Of a stretch of 64,000 nucleotides of DNA, positions 42,037 to 51,391 are shown one piece after another (within the stretch, counting starts at the first letter, position 1; the number at the start of each line of letters is the position of its first letter). The stretch lies in assembly GCF_003054705.1 (NCBI RefSeq), contig NZ_QAYX01000022.1, forward strand, positions 595,071 through 659,070, written 5' to 3'. Both the position numbers and the translations under genes were made by a program. This DNA is from Opitutus sp. ER46 (GTDB taxonomy: Bacteria > Verrucomicrobiota > Verrucomicrobiia > Opitutales > Opitutaceae). Below the pieces are notes generated by a model. The model was given only the letters and a program-made list of their open reading frames with translations. It ran no database searches and was not told the origin of the DNA.

Positions 42037-43628
42037 AGCTGGCGGCTGGGATTTCCCGTCAGCGCAATGTACTGGCTGAGGATTTCGAGGTTGTAGTTGA
42101 ACGTGTTGCTGCCGAGGTAGCGGAAGCCCTTCTTGAAGCTGGGCTGACCAATCAGCCGGTCGGTGCCGTCGTACACCGAGACCCAGCGGCCCTGGGGATC
42201 AAGCGCCGCGAGGATCCGCCGGACTTCCGGCTCAAGCGCCGCCACGGATGGGGCCGCGATCGGCTCAGTGGCATCCACCGCCATGAGTTTGCCGGCCGGG
42301 CTGAAGCGCTGGATCACCTTCAGCGGCGGCACCGGCCCGCGCTGGAGTTCGGCGTACTCCTGCGCCAGTGCATCCAGCCGCTGTTCCTGTTTCCATCCGT
42401 AGTGCTTCGGCAGGTTCTTGTCCTGGTACGTGAAATCATAGTAGCCCGGCGCCTTCGAATTTCCGCTCACGCCCGGCTTGCGGGTCATGTACAGGGGGCG
42501 GTTGGTCTTGAGCTCGTAATAGCGCGCCATCCGGCCATCCGGCAGCACGCAGGTATTCAGGTACGCCAGCGCGCGCGGGATCGGCGCCAGGTACTTCCGG
42601 TCGCCGGTGAAGCGGTAGAGCTTCATCAGCGCCTTGATCGCATCCTCCGACTCGAATCCGCAGATCGCCGGCGGCTCGAACTTCCGCGCCCAAGTGGGCT
42701 GCATTTCGTAATTGTACTGCTGGCACCAGGCCGGCTGGGGATCGGGCATCTGGGCGAGGATCAGAAAATCGCCCAGTTTCATCAGCGCCTGCCGGTACCG
42801 CTCATCCTGGTAAACCTCGTACGCGATCAGCAGCGCGTCGGACACGGTGCCGACCAGCCCGTCGTTCAGCGTGTAGTACTTGTAGTACTCCTCATGCGGC
42901 CAGAGCCGGGGCCAGTCCGCCGGGTAGTTTGCCTTCATGACGGGGTAGGCCTTGACCGGCTCGGCCCATCCCTGTGGGAACGCGCCGTTCGGAAACTGGG
43001 CCTTGAGCAGCGAATCCAGCGCGTACCTGGCGGCCTCGTGCACCACCGGATCCTTGAAGCCCAGCGCCCGATCCAGCTGGGCCAGGAACTCGATCGAGGA
43101 CTGCGTCTGGTTGTCGTCGAGGGACGAATGATTCGGATTCTCCTTCTTCTTGGGATCGCCGGCGCTCCGGGCGCCGGTGCCGTCGCGGTACCGGCCGACA
43201 TGCGTCCCTTTGGGATTGAAGTCGATGCGCTGCGACCATCCGCCGGAGACGAGCTGGCCGTGAATGAGCGCCTTGCCGGTCTCCGTCGCGCACTCCAGGT
43301 AGTAGGAATCACCGGTCGCGGCATACGCCTGCAAGTACGCGCGGCCGACCGAGGGGGTGCCGGGCGGCTCCGTGAAGATCTGGTCGGGCGTGGCGATCCC
43401 CTCGCCCACGTGCTGCTGCAGATCCTCGGAGACGTAATAGACATACCCGCCGTGGGACGAGGCATGCGTGCGGAAATAGGTCGCGGCGCGCTTCATCGCC
43501 GCCAGGGCGTCGGCGCGGAGCGCGGCCTCATCTGAGGTCGCGCCCAGCCCGGTGGCAGTGCTCAGGCCGAAGGCGGTGGCCGCGGCGATCAGCCGGGCCA
43601 CGCGGGGTGGAATCAGGTGAATGCTCAT
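42033..43628 (-). CDS. PL10-family pectate lyase-like protein
   Basis: A 531-aa exported protein. The (alpha/alpha)-toroid motifs of family 10 pectate lyases (PelA type) are clear: SGGWSQRIDF, DDNQTQSSIEFL, PNGAFPQGW, YYTLNDGLVGTV, ICGFESEDAIKAL and GRMARYYELKTNRPLYM. PL10 cleaves polygalacturonate by calcium-dependent beta-elimination. Start ATG 43628 gives a signal peptide (RVARLIAAATAFGLSTATGLGA); the longer frame has no export signal at its start. 32 bp after the DUF4838 gene. Confidence 0.9.
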   Translation of the reverse strand: MSIHLIPPRVARLIAAATAFGLSTATGLGATSDEAALRADALAAMKRAATYFRTHASSHGGYVYYVSEDLQQHVGEGIATPDQIFTEPPGTPSVGRAYLQAYAATGDSYYLECATETGKALIHGQLVSGGWSQRIDFNPKGTHVGRYRDGTGARSAGDPKKKENPNHSSLDDNQTQSSIEFLAQLDRALGFKDPVVHEAARYALDSLLKAQFPNGAFPQGWAEPVKAYPVMKANYPADWPRLWPHEEYYKYYTLNDGLVGTVSDALLIAYEVYQDERYRQALMKLGDFLILAQMPDPQPAWCQQYNYEMQPTWARKFEPPAICGFESEDAIKALMKLYRFTGDRKYLAPIPRALAYLNTCVLPDGRMARYYELKTNRPLYMTRKPGVSGNSKAPGYYDFTYQDKNLPKHYGWKQEQRLDALAQEYAELQRGPVPPLKVIQRFSPAGKLMAVDATEPIAAPSVAALEPEVRRILAALDPQGRWVSVYDGTDRLIGQPSFKKGFRYLGSNTFNYNLEILSQYIALTGNPSRQL

Positions 43629-43660
43629 GGGAAGGAAAGGCAGACGGGTTGCAGCCGGGT

Positions 43661-45661
43661 TCAACGGGGCACGGGCGGCGCCAGCCGCCAGCTCGCCTCC
43701 TCGGTCCAGGCGCAATGGTTGAAGTTGGCGATCCACTCGCGTTCGTGGGCACGCCGGAAAGCGATGAGTTCGGCCAGCGCGGTGGCGCCCCCGGGAGGCG
43801 TTGCGGCGGGATCGCGCAGGCTGAGCGCCTGCGAGACCGCCGCGCAGAGTTGGGCATGCGTCAGGCCCGCCTCCAGGAAGGCAACCCGGCGCGTGGCGTC
43901 ACGATCGGATGCGGTCGCCACCCGCGCCTCGGCCAGGAAGCGGCCGGCGGTCGCGAACGCCGCCGGCGTGAAAACCACGTGCGCCGCGACGGCAAACGCG
44001 CGCCAGCGGGAGGTGTTGTCCTCATACTGCGCGTTGAGCGTGGTGCGCTGGTCGAGGGCGAAGCGCTCCCAGAACTCGAAGTACGCCTTGACCGCCGGGG
44101 CGGCGGCGCCGAACCCGCCGTAGTACTCGGCCAGCAGTTGGTCGACCGGAGCGGTCGGCCGCGTCTGGAGCCGCAGCAGGACGTAAAGGTTCGGCCCCTG
44201 CGCCGCCCATTGGCCGGTGATCGCGTCGTAGTCCGTCGCCTCCATCCCGTGGGCCGCCTGCCACTGGAATTCGTCGGCGAACTGGTGCGCATAGATCAGC
44301 GGCATCGTGTAGCCATCGAGGCAGTAGTTGGAGCGCGAGAACAGCCGGGCGCCCGTCTGCTGCCAATCCGCCCACTGCTGCTTGAACCAGGCATGCTCGT
44401 CGGCCGAACGCGGAAACCAGCCTGCCGACGGGTACGAACCCACCAGTATCTGCCGGTTCAGCCTCATGCCCGGCGTCGGCGGCGCGAAGTAGTTGAAGTA
44501 GTTGTACACGACGACCGTCGCCGCGGGATCGATCTGCGCCGCCTCGCGCTGCAGTTCCAGCCAGAACCGGACGTAGCGATCGGTCACGAACCGCGAGCCG
44601 ATCACCTTCGACCGAGGCGGGTAGTACTTGAGGAAATCAACGGGCGTCGGACCGTCCCACGCCCGGCAGGCGTCACACTCGCACAGGCCCATGATGCCGT
44701 TCTCGACGGCGTTGACGAAATGCAGGTCCGGATTGGCCGCGCGCTGCCGCCGCCAGAGCGCGATGATCTCGTGCCGGAATTCCGGGTTCGAGACGCACAT
44801 CGAATAGCTGGCGCCGGGGCGGGTCGGGCCGCGTTTCCCGTGCACCAGCTGGAACCATTCGGGATGTTCCGCGCCATACTTCTTCCACCAGTCGGTGAAG
44901 GCGTGATGGTAGCTCAGCCGAATGCCCCGGCCCATACGATGCCGGCGCAGGAAGACCGCCTGGTCATGGGCGTACGCGGCCGCGGCCGCCGGGCTGAAAC
45001 CCAGCTCCGGATGCGTCCCCTTGAAGGAGAGACCGCCGCGCGTATTCCGCTGGAAGAATGCCGGTGCGACCGTCGTGTTCACGTCCCGCGCGGCCACCGT
45101 TGGCGTACGCGGCACCTGGATCCCGAGTTCGCCGGGCCAGAGCCAGCGGATGCCCAGGTCACGTTCCAGCCATTCGTAAACTCCGAAGAGCGTGCCCCCG
45201 AAGGTCGCCGGTTCGAGCGGATCGCCCGAACCGTCGCCGCCCACGATGAACACGGCCTGCTCCGCGGTGCGGAGGATGAAGGTCTCGGGTTGCAGCGTGC
45301 GCGAGGCCATTCCGGCCTGACGCGCCGCCTGGGTGTCACCGAGGACGATGCGGCTGCCCGACGCCGGCGCCGGTGATGATTCCAATACGATCGGGAGGAC
45401 GGCCCCGGTGGCGCGCTGCACGTGATACACCAGCTCGTCGGCGGCATACCGCACGACGGCCGGTGCCTCGTCCGGCAGCACGATGACCGCCGCCGGCCGA
45501 CGCGCGGTGACGATCGGCACCTCCGCCCGGCCGAAGGTGACCAGCACCAAGCCGAGTACCCCCGCCAGCAGCCGACGCAAACCGGCGGGCCGCGGAAGCG
45601 GTCCGGTCGGAGGGCGATGGACCGGCGAATTCGTCCGGCCGTTCATGGATTGCGGTGGCAT
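43661..45661 (-). CDS. DUF4838 protein, copy 1, exported
   Basis: 666 aa. A hydrophobic export segment (LLAGVLGLVLVTFG) is followed by a GH67-N-like domain (about 50-180, RYAADELVYHVQRATGA and GVYEWLERDLGIRWLWPGE). The DUF4838 domain then has CVSNPEFRHEI, NGIMGLCECDACRAWDGPT and YNYFNYFAPPTP. Related proteins are found with plant polysaccharide genes and may act on alpha-glucuronosyl or similar linkages, but no activity is established that I know of. Paralogous along its whole length to the next protein upstream. Start may be 45661 or Met6 (45646). Confidence 0.8.
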   Translation of the reverse strand: MPPQSMNGRTNSPVHRPPTGPLPRPAGLRRLLAGVLGLVLVTFGRAEVPIVTARRPAAVIVLPDEAPAVVRYAADELVYHVQRATGAVLPIVLESSPAPASGSRIVLGDTQAARQAGMASRTLQPETFILRTAEQAVFIVGGDGSGDPLEPATFGGTLFGVYEWLERDLGIRWLWPGELGIQVPRTPTVAARDVNTTVAPAFFQRNTRGGLSFKGTHPELGFSPAAAAAYAHDQAVFLRRHRMGRGIRLSYHHAFTDWWKKYGAEHPEWFQLVHGKRGPTRPGASYSMCVSNPEFRHEIIALWRRQRAANPDLHFVNAVENGIMGLCECDACRAWDGPTPVDFLKYYPPRSKVIGSRFVTDRYVRFWLELQREAAQIDPAATVVVYNYFNYFAPPTPGMRLNRQILVGSYPSAGWFPRSADEHAWFKQQWADWQQTGARLFSRSNYCLDGYTMPLIYAHQFADEFQWQAAHGMEATDYDAITGQWAAQGPNLYVLLRLQTRPTAPVDQLLAEYYGGFGAAAPAVKAYFEFWERFALDQRTTLNAQYEDNTSRWRAFAVAAHVVFTPAAFATAGRFLAEARVATASDRDATRRVAFLEAGLTHAQLCAAVSQALSLRDPAATPPGGATALAELIAFRRAHEREWIANFNHCAWTEEASWRLAPPVPR

Positions 45662-45691
45662 TATCAGCCGTCGGCGTGGCGCCGCGGTAGG

Positions 45692-47713
45692 TCACGGGTA
45701 GTACTCGGCCGGCTGCTGCGTCTCGTGCGCGAGCTTCCAGCTCAGGTCCTCGACCCAGGCATTGTGGTTGAGATTGGCGAACCATTCGCGTTCATGCGCG
45801 CGGCGGAAGGCGAGAAGTTCACGCAGCGCCTCGCGGCCGCCTTCGGCCGTGGACGCGGGATCGGACAACGTCAGCTTGGTGGCCACCGCACAGCAGAGCT
45901 TCGCATGCTGGAGCCCAGTCTGCAGGAAAGCGACGCGGGCGGAGCACTCGGGATCATGGGCCACCGCGGCCGCAGCTTTCGCCAGCAGCGCGTCGGCGGG
46001 GGCAAACGCGGCCGCCGGGAAGATGCGGTGCGGCACCTTGGCCCAGGTGCGCCAGCGGATCGCCACGCGGTCGTAGAACACGTCCATCGTGAGCTTCCGA
46101 TTATCCATCGTGTACCGCTCCCAGTAATCGTAGTAGGCCTTCACCTGCGGGGCGGCGGCACCGAACCCGGCATAGTACTCCGCCAGGATCGCGTCGGGAT
46201 CGGCGTCCGGTGTGACGTGCAGCCGCATTAGCAGGTAGAGGTTCGGCCCCTGGATGCTCCACTGGCCGGTGAGGGCGTCGAAGTCCGTCGCGACCATCCC
46301 GTTGCGGGCGTGGTGCTGGAAATCATCGGCAAACTGGTGAGCGAAGATGAAGGGCATGCTGTAGCCGTCCAGGAAGTAGTTCGGACGGAAGAACAGCCGC
46401 GCTCCCGTATCCCGCCAGCCCTGCCACTGCGCCTTGTACCAGGCGTGCTCATCGTCCAGCCGGGGATACCACCCGGCCGACGGGCAGAACCCGATCAGCA
46501 CGTTCTCGTTGAGCTTCACGCCGGAAGTGGGCGCCTGGAAGTAGTTGAAGTACGCGTACTGCACCGCCACCGCGTTGGGATTCTCTCGGGCGGCAAGCTG
46601 CTGCACCGCCAGCGTGAACCGGGCGTACCGGTCGCTCACGAACGGGGCGCCGTACACCTTGAAGTTGGGCGCGTAGTACTTGTTGACGTCGGCGGGCGTC
46701 GGTCCGTCCCAGGCGCGGCACTGCGGACATTCGCATTGCCCGAGAATATCGTTCTCCACGACATTGATCAGACTCATGCCCGGGCGGGTGGCACCGCCAG
46801 CGGCGCGCCAGTGCGCGACAATCTCCGCGTGCAGTCCGGGGTTCGAAACGCACATCGCATACCGGGCATTCTCGGTCGTGGGTCCGCGTTTCCCATTCAC
46901 CAACTGAAACCACTCGGGATGTTCCCGGCCGTATTTGGACCACCAATCCGTGAAGGCATGGCCGTAGGCGATGCGTTCGCTGCGGCCCATGCGTTGCCGC
47001 CGCAGAAAGACCGTCTGGACCCGGGCGTATTCCTCCGCCGCCTTGGCGGTGAATCCCAGGGCCGGATTGTTGCTCTTCCAGCCCAGGCCGGGCCGGACGT
47101 AACGCTGGAAAAACCGCGGTTGGATGGTGACATCGATCGGCGCGGCCGTGAGCGTCGCGTGTTGGGGCACGAAGGTGCCGAGTTCGCCGGGCCACAGCCA
47201 GCGGACGCCGACCGCGCGCTCCAGCCATTCGTAGACGCCGAACAACGTGCCCGCCGAGGTGTCGCGGTCGAGCGGATCGCCGGTGCCGTCGCGCCCGGCG
47301 ACAAACAGCGCGTTTCCCCGCTGCAGCAGCCGGAAGGTTTCCAGCGGGAGTTGCGCGGCCTCGATCCCGACCGCCCGCGCGGCCCGGGTGTCACCGAGGT
47401 AGATCCGGACGTCCGCGTCGTCGGTCACGGCGGACTCGGACACGATCATGAGCGTCGCCCCCGTGGACTTGGCCACGTGGGCTGCGAGTTCGTCCGCGGC
47501 GTACCGCACCGACGCCATCGGTTTCTCCGGCAGGACAATGACGGCGGCAGCGCGCCCCGCCTCGACGAGGCGAAGGGAAGGCGCCGGCGATGCCGAAGGC
47601 GGATTGGCCGGTGCGGCGGTGAGCGGGGCGGAATTCGAACCGGCGTGGCAGCCGGCGATTGCGAAGGTCACCAGGCAGAGTGCGGCGAGGGGAAATGGGG
47701 GCGAAAAGTGCAT
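45692..47713 (-). CDS. DUF4838 protein, copy 2, predicted lipoprotein
   Basis: 673 aa with a lipobox (AIAGC, Cys22), so probably membrane-anchored, unlike copy 1. It has the same domain order: GH67-N-like (GVYEWLERAVGVRWLWPGE), then DUF4838 with CVSNPGLHAEI, NDILGQCECPQCRAWDGPT and FFRPNYFLDGYSMP. The conserved acidic and Cys-x-Cys-x2-Cys residues of the two copies agree, so both are likely active. It is first after the TonB receptor and its terminator. Confidence 0.8.
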   Translation of the reverse strand: MHFSPPFPLAALCLVTFAIAGCHAGSNSAPLTAAPANPPSASPAPSLRLVEAGRAAAVIVLPEKPMASVRYAADELAAHVAKSTGATLMIVSESAVTDDADVRIYLGDTRAARAVGIEAAQLPLETFRLLQRGNALFVAGRDGTGDPLDRDTSAGTLFGVYEWLERAVGVRWLWPGELGTFVPQHATLTAAPIDVTIQPRFFQRYVRPGLGWKSNNPALGFTAKAAEEYARVQTVFLRRQRMGRSERIAYGHAFTDWWSKYGREHPEWFQLVNGKRGPTTENARYAMCVSNPGLHAEIVAHWRAAGGATRPGMSLINVVENDILGQCECPQCRAWDGPTPADVNKYYAPNFKVYGAPFVSDRYARFTLAVQQLAARENPNAVAVQYAYFNYFQAPTSGVKLNENVLIGFCPSAGWYPRLDDEHAWYKAQWQGWRDTGARLFFRPNYFLDGYSMPFIFAHQFADDFQHHARNGMVATDFDALTGQWSIQGPNLYLLMRLHVTPDADPDAILAEYYAGFGAAAPQVKAYYDYWERYTMDNRKLTMDVFYDRVAIRWRTWAKVPHRIFPAAAFAPADALLAKAAAAVAHDPECSARVAFLQTGLQHAKLCCAVATKLTLSDPASTAEGGREALRELLAFRRAHEREWFANLNHNAWVEDLSWKLAHETQQPAEYYP

Positions 47714-47786
47714 GGGAGTACCTCACTAAACGTCCACGCCATCCGCGAGGGCGGAGGGCGGGGTGTTATCGATCAGACGAAAACTC

Positions 47787-47812
47787 GGTGGCGCCCGTGA
47801 CGGGGCGCCACC
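47787..47812 (-). terminator. Hairpin terminator between TonB receptor and DUF4838 genes
   Basis: Perfect 10-bp stem GGTGGCGCCC/GGGCGCCACC with a 6-base loop, 14 bases after the receptor stop, then GAGTTTTCG on the minus strand. It may attenuate rather than stop transcription into the enzyme genes. Confidence 0.65.
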
Positions 47813-47825
47813 CCAAAAACAAACC

Positions 47826-50800
47826 CTAGAGGTCGAACGTCGCCGTCAGCAGGAACTGACGCGGGGGAACGATCCGGAAGACCTGCCCCGAGCCGTCAGG
47901 CCACGCCTTGACGGCCTCGATATGGCCGCGCTCGGTGAGGTCACGCACATTGAGCTGGAACGTCGCGCCAATCCGGTTCCGGAACAGCTTTGTGCGGTAC
48001 GTCAGGAACAGATCGTACGCGGTGGTGGCCGGCGACCACACGGGCCGATTGCGATCGAGCATGGTCATCTGCGTGGCGGGCGGCACCGCGGGGACGGCAT
48101 AGTAGCCAATCGCCCCTTTGTCCTGCCAGCGGATCGCGCCGCCGACGGAAACGTTCTTAAGGATCTTGTTGCCACTGATCCCCGCGAGCCGATAGCTCGT
48201 GCTCAAGTTGGCGCGATATTTTCGCACCTGCGGCATGCTCATGCCCTCCTGCGCAATGGCGATCGTCAGCGGCACCGCGACATTGTTGCCCTCGAGGTAC
48301 ATCTTCGGCGAACTGTAGTTCGGCCCCTGGTATTGGGTCGTGAACCATGGCAGTCCGCTGTCCGCGTCGATGATACTTTCCCAGACCGGCTGGCGTTCTG
48401 CGAGGTATTGGAGCAGGCCTGCGCCAACCTTGGCTTGAATAGACTCCTGTTCGGCGAAGTTCGCTCGAACGGTCCAGTAGCTGTTGGGGTTAAAATTGAT
48501 TTCGACCTCATTGCCTTGCGCCAGTGTGTCTTCAGGCTCGGCAATGTTGATCTCGTCGTTGGAGAGCAGCGAAATCAGGGCAGGATCCAACTTCATTGTT
48601 TCGGCGACCTTGGCCGACAGTTGATCGGGCGACAGGGTGCCACCAGCCTGGTTCTGGATCCAGATCGCCGCCCGGTTCTGCAGGGCGAAATCACGCGAGG
48701 TCGTGTGATCCCAGATGTCGATCCCCAGCGCTCGGGCTGCAATGGTGGTCGAGGTTCCGCGGCGGGAACCCATCTGCCGCACCTTGTAGTGTGTGGCGCG
48801 AACGCTGAGCTTACCGCCGAAGGGATAAAGCGCGAAGCCGTACTCTTCCCCCTTACCCTTCGGATTCGGCACGCGGCGGCCGTGCAGGTCATAGGCGGGA
48901 TCCTCCGGCATGAAACTGTCCGATTTGTTCGCGAAGACATGGAACCAGGGCAGGACCTTCAGGACGGCGCCAGCCGTCGTTGTGTTGCCGCGGTTCGCTT
49001 CCCAATCGGCCGCCCACTGCCGGTCCCACCCGAAGTCGTGGCTCTTGCCGTCCGGCAGCAGCTTCGGGAGCACGCCAGTCTTGTCGTATATCTCGTCATG
49101 CCGATACCCGAGCGTGGTGATCAGGCGGTTCTTCAGCAGACTGCTCTGCAGGACTGCACCATAAGTCTTTTGGATCTTGAGGGCGTTGTTGACGTTACCG
49201 GTGCCGTCCAGCGTCGCGGCGAGGCCGAGGTCGACTGGCTCGGTGACAAACACGCCGGTCCGGCCGGCGGCCGCGAGGGCCGCATCGCCATACGTGTAGC
49301 CGTACGTGCCCATCGGCAGCTTCTTGGGGGCGTAATCGACGTTGCCGCCCTCCACGTCGCCAACGTAGTACATGTAGTAATTGCGCGTGCCGGTCGGCGA
49401 GTTCTGGTTGTAGGGTTCTGGCCCGTAGTTCGTCGACGTACCCGTGCTGGTGGCGCGGCTAATGCCGCCCGGCAGCCACGGATGGTCGGATACCATCGCA
49501 GGCTTGTACCGGTAGTTCCGGGTGACGAAATGTTTGTATTCGCCATAGCCCGACAATTGGTGCAGGCCGAGCCAGCGCATCCAGCCCTTGCTCTTGGTTA
49601 GATCGAGCTTGTAGGCCAGCTGGGCGCGATACGTGTCGTTCAGCAACGGGCTCTCGGTCACGGTGGTATCAGGGATGCTGACAAACGGACGCCCCAGATT
49701 GGGATTGGCGCTGCCGTCGAGCTGGCGCGTGTTCACATCGATCAGATAGTAGCCGTACGGCTTGCCGTAGGCAAAGTCCGTGAGGCTCTTCGAATCCTCG
49801 CGGAACCAGCCCGCCTGCAGCGCGAGCAGCTGGCGCTGGGTTTCGAAGAAGATGTGCGTCAGCTGCACGAGATACTGCTGGGTGTGCGAAGACTCCCAGT
49901 TCATCGCAGCCAGATTGACTGAACTCCAGTCATAGACCGATTGGTCGACCACGGATGGCGCGCCCTTGAAGAGCGGTTGCGTCGCGCCATACGCGCCGAA
50001 GGAGGGAATCACGGTCGTGTAGGCGCCCTGGCTCGCCTTGACGGTCGCGTCCCAGTTGGGCGCCACGCCGACCGGCGTGCCGGTGGCGGTGCCGCGGGGC
50101 GCCGTCCAGTACGTGACGTCCCCCTGGTCGATGTACATCAGCGCCGAACCACGGCCGGTCTGCTGGTAAAGGCTGGTGAAGTAGCTGGGCAGCTTGCCCT
50201 TGGTATTTGAATAGACCACCGCCCCGTCGATATAGGCGCGGCCCAGCACGGGATCCCACGTTGGGCGGCCGGCGGCGATCCAGTCCTGCGTGCCATCGCG
50301 CGGCATGATCGTGTTCGGGCGGTTGCCGTACGTGTGGTAATCCAGCATCGACGCCGTGAGGGTCGTGCGGCGGAACGGCTGGTATTTGACCATGACGCTA
50401 TAGCGCTCCGTATCCATGCCGGACGGCTTCAAGTCGTACCCCGTGTGCATGAACACCTGGCTCAGCCGGATCGCGAGCTTGTTCTTGATGAGCACCCGGT
50501 TGATATCGATGTGCTCGCGGTAGCCGCTATCCGAGTCGATGCGGGCCTGGACCTGGGTCCGGTTGCGGCCGAGGTTGCCGGAGGCGGGCACCATATTCAC
50601 GGTGCCTGAGGAGTTGCCCAGCCCGAAGATGCTGGAGTTCGGACCGCGGCTGATCTCGATCGCGTCGATGCCAATCTTGTCGACGGGGACGCGCCGGCTG
50701 GTCTCGAAGTTACCCAATGAGAGATTGGCGTTGCCGATGCCGCGGATGCGGTTGGCGGTGTTCGGACTCGCCATGGCGTTGTCGTTCACATTGCCGCTGG

Positions 50801-51305
50801 TCTCAACTTCGATGTCGGTGAAGTTGCCCGTGCCCTCGGTCCCGAGCTCGTAGTTGAACACGTCGTTGATATCGAGCAGGGCGAAGTCCTCCATCTGCTC
50901 CTTGGTCACTACGCTGATCGACGAGGCGAGGTCCTCCAGCTTGGTGTTCAGCCGCGTGCCTGACATCGTGTTTGTGGCGGAATACCCGCGACTCTCCTCC
51001 ACCACCTCAAACGGGCTCATCATGATGGGCTCGCTCTCATCCGTCGCGCGCGTCGCTGCCGAGGCCGCACGGTCTTGGTCCATCCGCGCGGCGGCGCGCT
51101 CCTCCGGATCGATCCGGCCGTTTCCATTGGTATCATATTTTCCCGACGGCCCAGGATCGGCGGCGGCCCAGGTGGCCGAGACCAGGACAAACGCGGACGT
51201 GGCGGCCACCAGGCGGCGGCCCCAAGTGTACACTTCCTGCCCACGGACAGGGAATTCAATCACTCGCTTACGTACGGCGGGTTGGGCTAGAGTTAGGGCT
51301 TTCAT
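47826..51305 (-). CDS. TonB-dependent receptor with N-terminal EF-hand-like loop
   Basis: 1159 aa, the long type of outer-membrane receptor seen in Opitutaceae. A signal segment lies near 32-49. Residues 58-69 (DTNGNGRIDPEE) form a perfect EF-hand/dockerin-style calcium loop. A TonB-box-like MMSPFEVVEESRGY (95-108) and the plug domain (about 115-260, with SISVVTKEQMEDF and IEISRGPNSSIFGLGNSSG) follow. The rest is a 22-strand barrel ending in the terminal aromatic-type strand FLLTATFDL. It imports oligosaccharides too large for porins, powered by TonB-ExbBD. 86 bp separates it from the DeoR gene upstream. A related receptor lies at 62770-64000. Confidence 0.93.
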   Translation of the reverse strand: MKALTLAQPAVRKRVIEFPVRGQEVYTWGRRLVAATSAFVLVSATWAAADPGPSGKYDTNGNGRIDPEERAAARMDQDRAASAATRATDESEPIMMSPFEVVEESRGYSATNTMSGTRLNTKLEDLASSISVVTKEQMEDFALLDINDVFNYELGTEGTGNFTDIEVETSGNVNDNAMASPNTANRIRGIGNANLSLGNFETSRRVPVDKIGIDAIEISRGPNSSIFGLGNSSGTVNMVPASGNLGRNRTQVQARIDSDSGYREHIDINRVLIKNKLAIRLSQVFMHTGYDLKPSGMDTERYSVMVKYQPFRRTTLTASMLDYHTYGNRPNTIMPRDGTQDWIAAGRPTWDPVLGRAYIDGAVVYSNTKGKLPSYFTSLYQQTGRGSALMYIDQGDVTYWTAPRGTATGTPVGVAPNWDATVKASQGAYTTVIPSFGAYGATQPLFKGAPSVVDQSVYDWSSVNLAAMNWESSHTQQYLVQLTHIFFETQRQLLALQAGWFREDSKSLTDFAYGKPYGYYLIDVNTRQLDGSANPNLGRPFVSIPDTTVTESPLLNDTYRAQLAYKLDLTKSKGWMRWLGLHQLSGYGEYKHFVTRNYRYKPAMVSDHPWLPGGISRATSTGTSTNYGPEPYNQNSPTGTRNYYMYYVGDVEGGNVDYAPKKLPMGTYGYTYGDAALAAAGRTGVFVTEPVDLGLAATLDGTGNVNNALKIQKTYGAVLQSSLLKNRLITTLGYRHDEIYDKTGVLPKLLPDGKSHDFGWDRQWAADWEANRGNTTTAGAVLKVLPWFHVFANKSDSFMPEDPAYDLHGRRVPNPKGKGEEYGFALYPFGGKLSVRATHYKVRQMGSRRGTSTTIAARALGIDIWDHTTSRDFALQNRAAIWIQNQAGGTLSPDQLSAKVAETMKLDPALISLLSNDEINIAEPEDTLAQGNEVEINFNPNSYWTVRANFAEQESIQAKVGAGLLQYLAERQPVWESIIDADSGLPWFTTQYQGPNYSSPKMYLEGNNVAVPLTIAIAQEGMSMPQVRKYRANLSTSYRLAGISGNKILKNVSVGGAIRWQDKGAIGYYAVPAVPPATQMTMLDRNRPVWSPATTAYDLFLTYRTKLFRNRIGATFQLNVRDLTERGHIEAVKAWPDGSGQVFRIVPPRQFLLTATFDL

Positions 51306-51391
51306 ATGGCTGGGGTTTTTTGGCTGAACTTCGTGGCAATGCCGTCCGTCCGTTGGGACAGTTGGAGGAAAAGAGCGCCTTCCGCGGGGAC

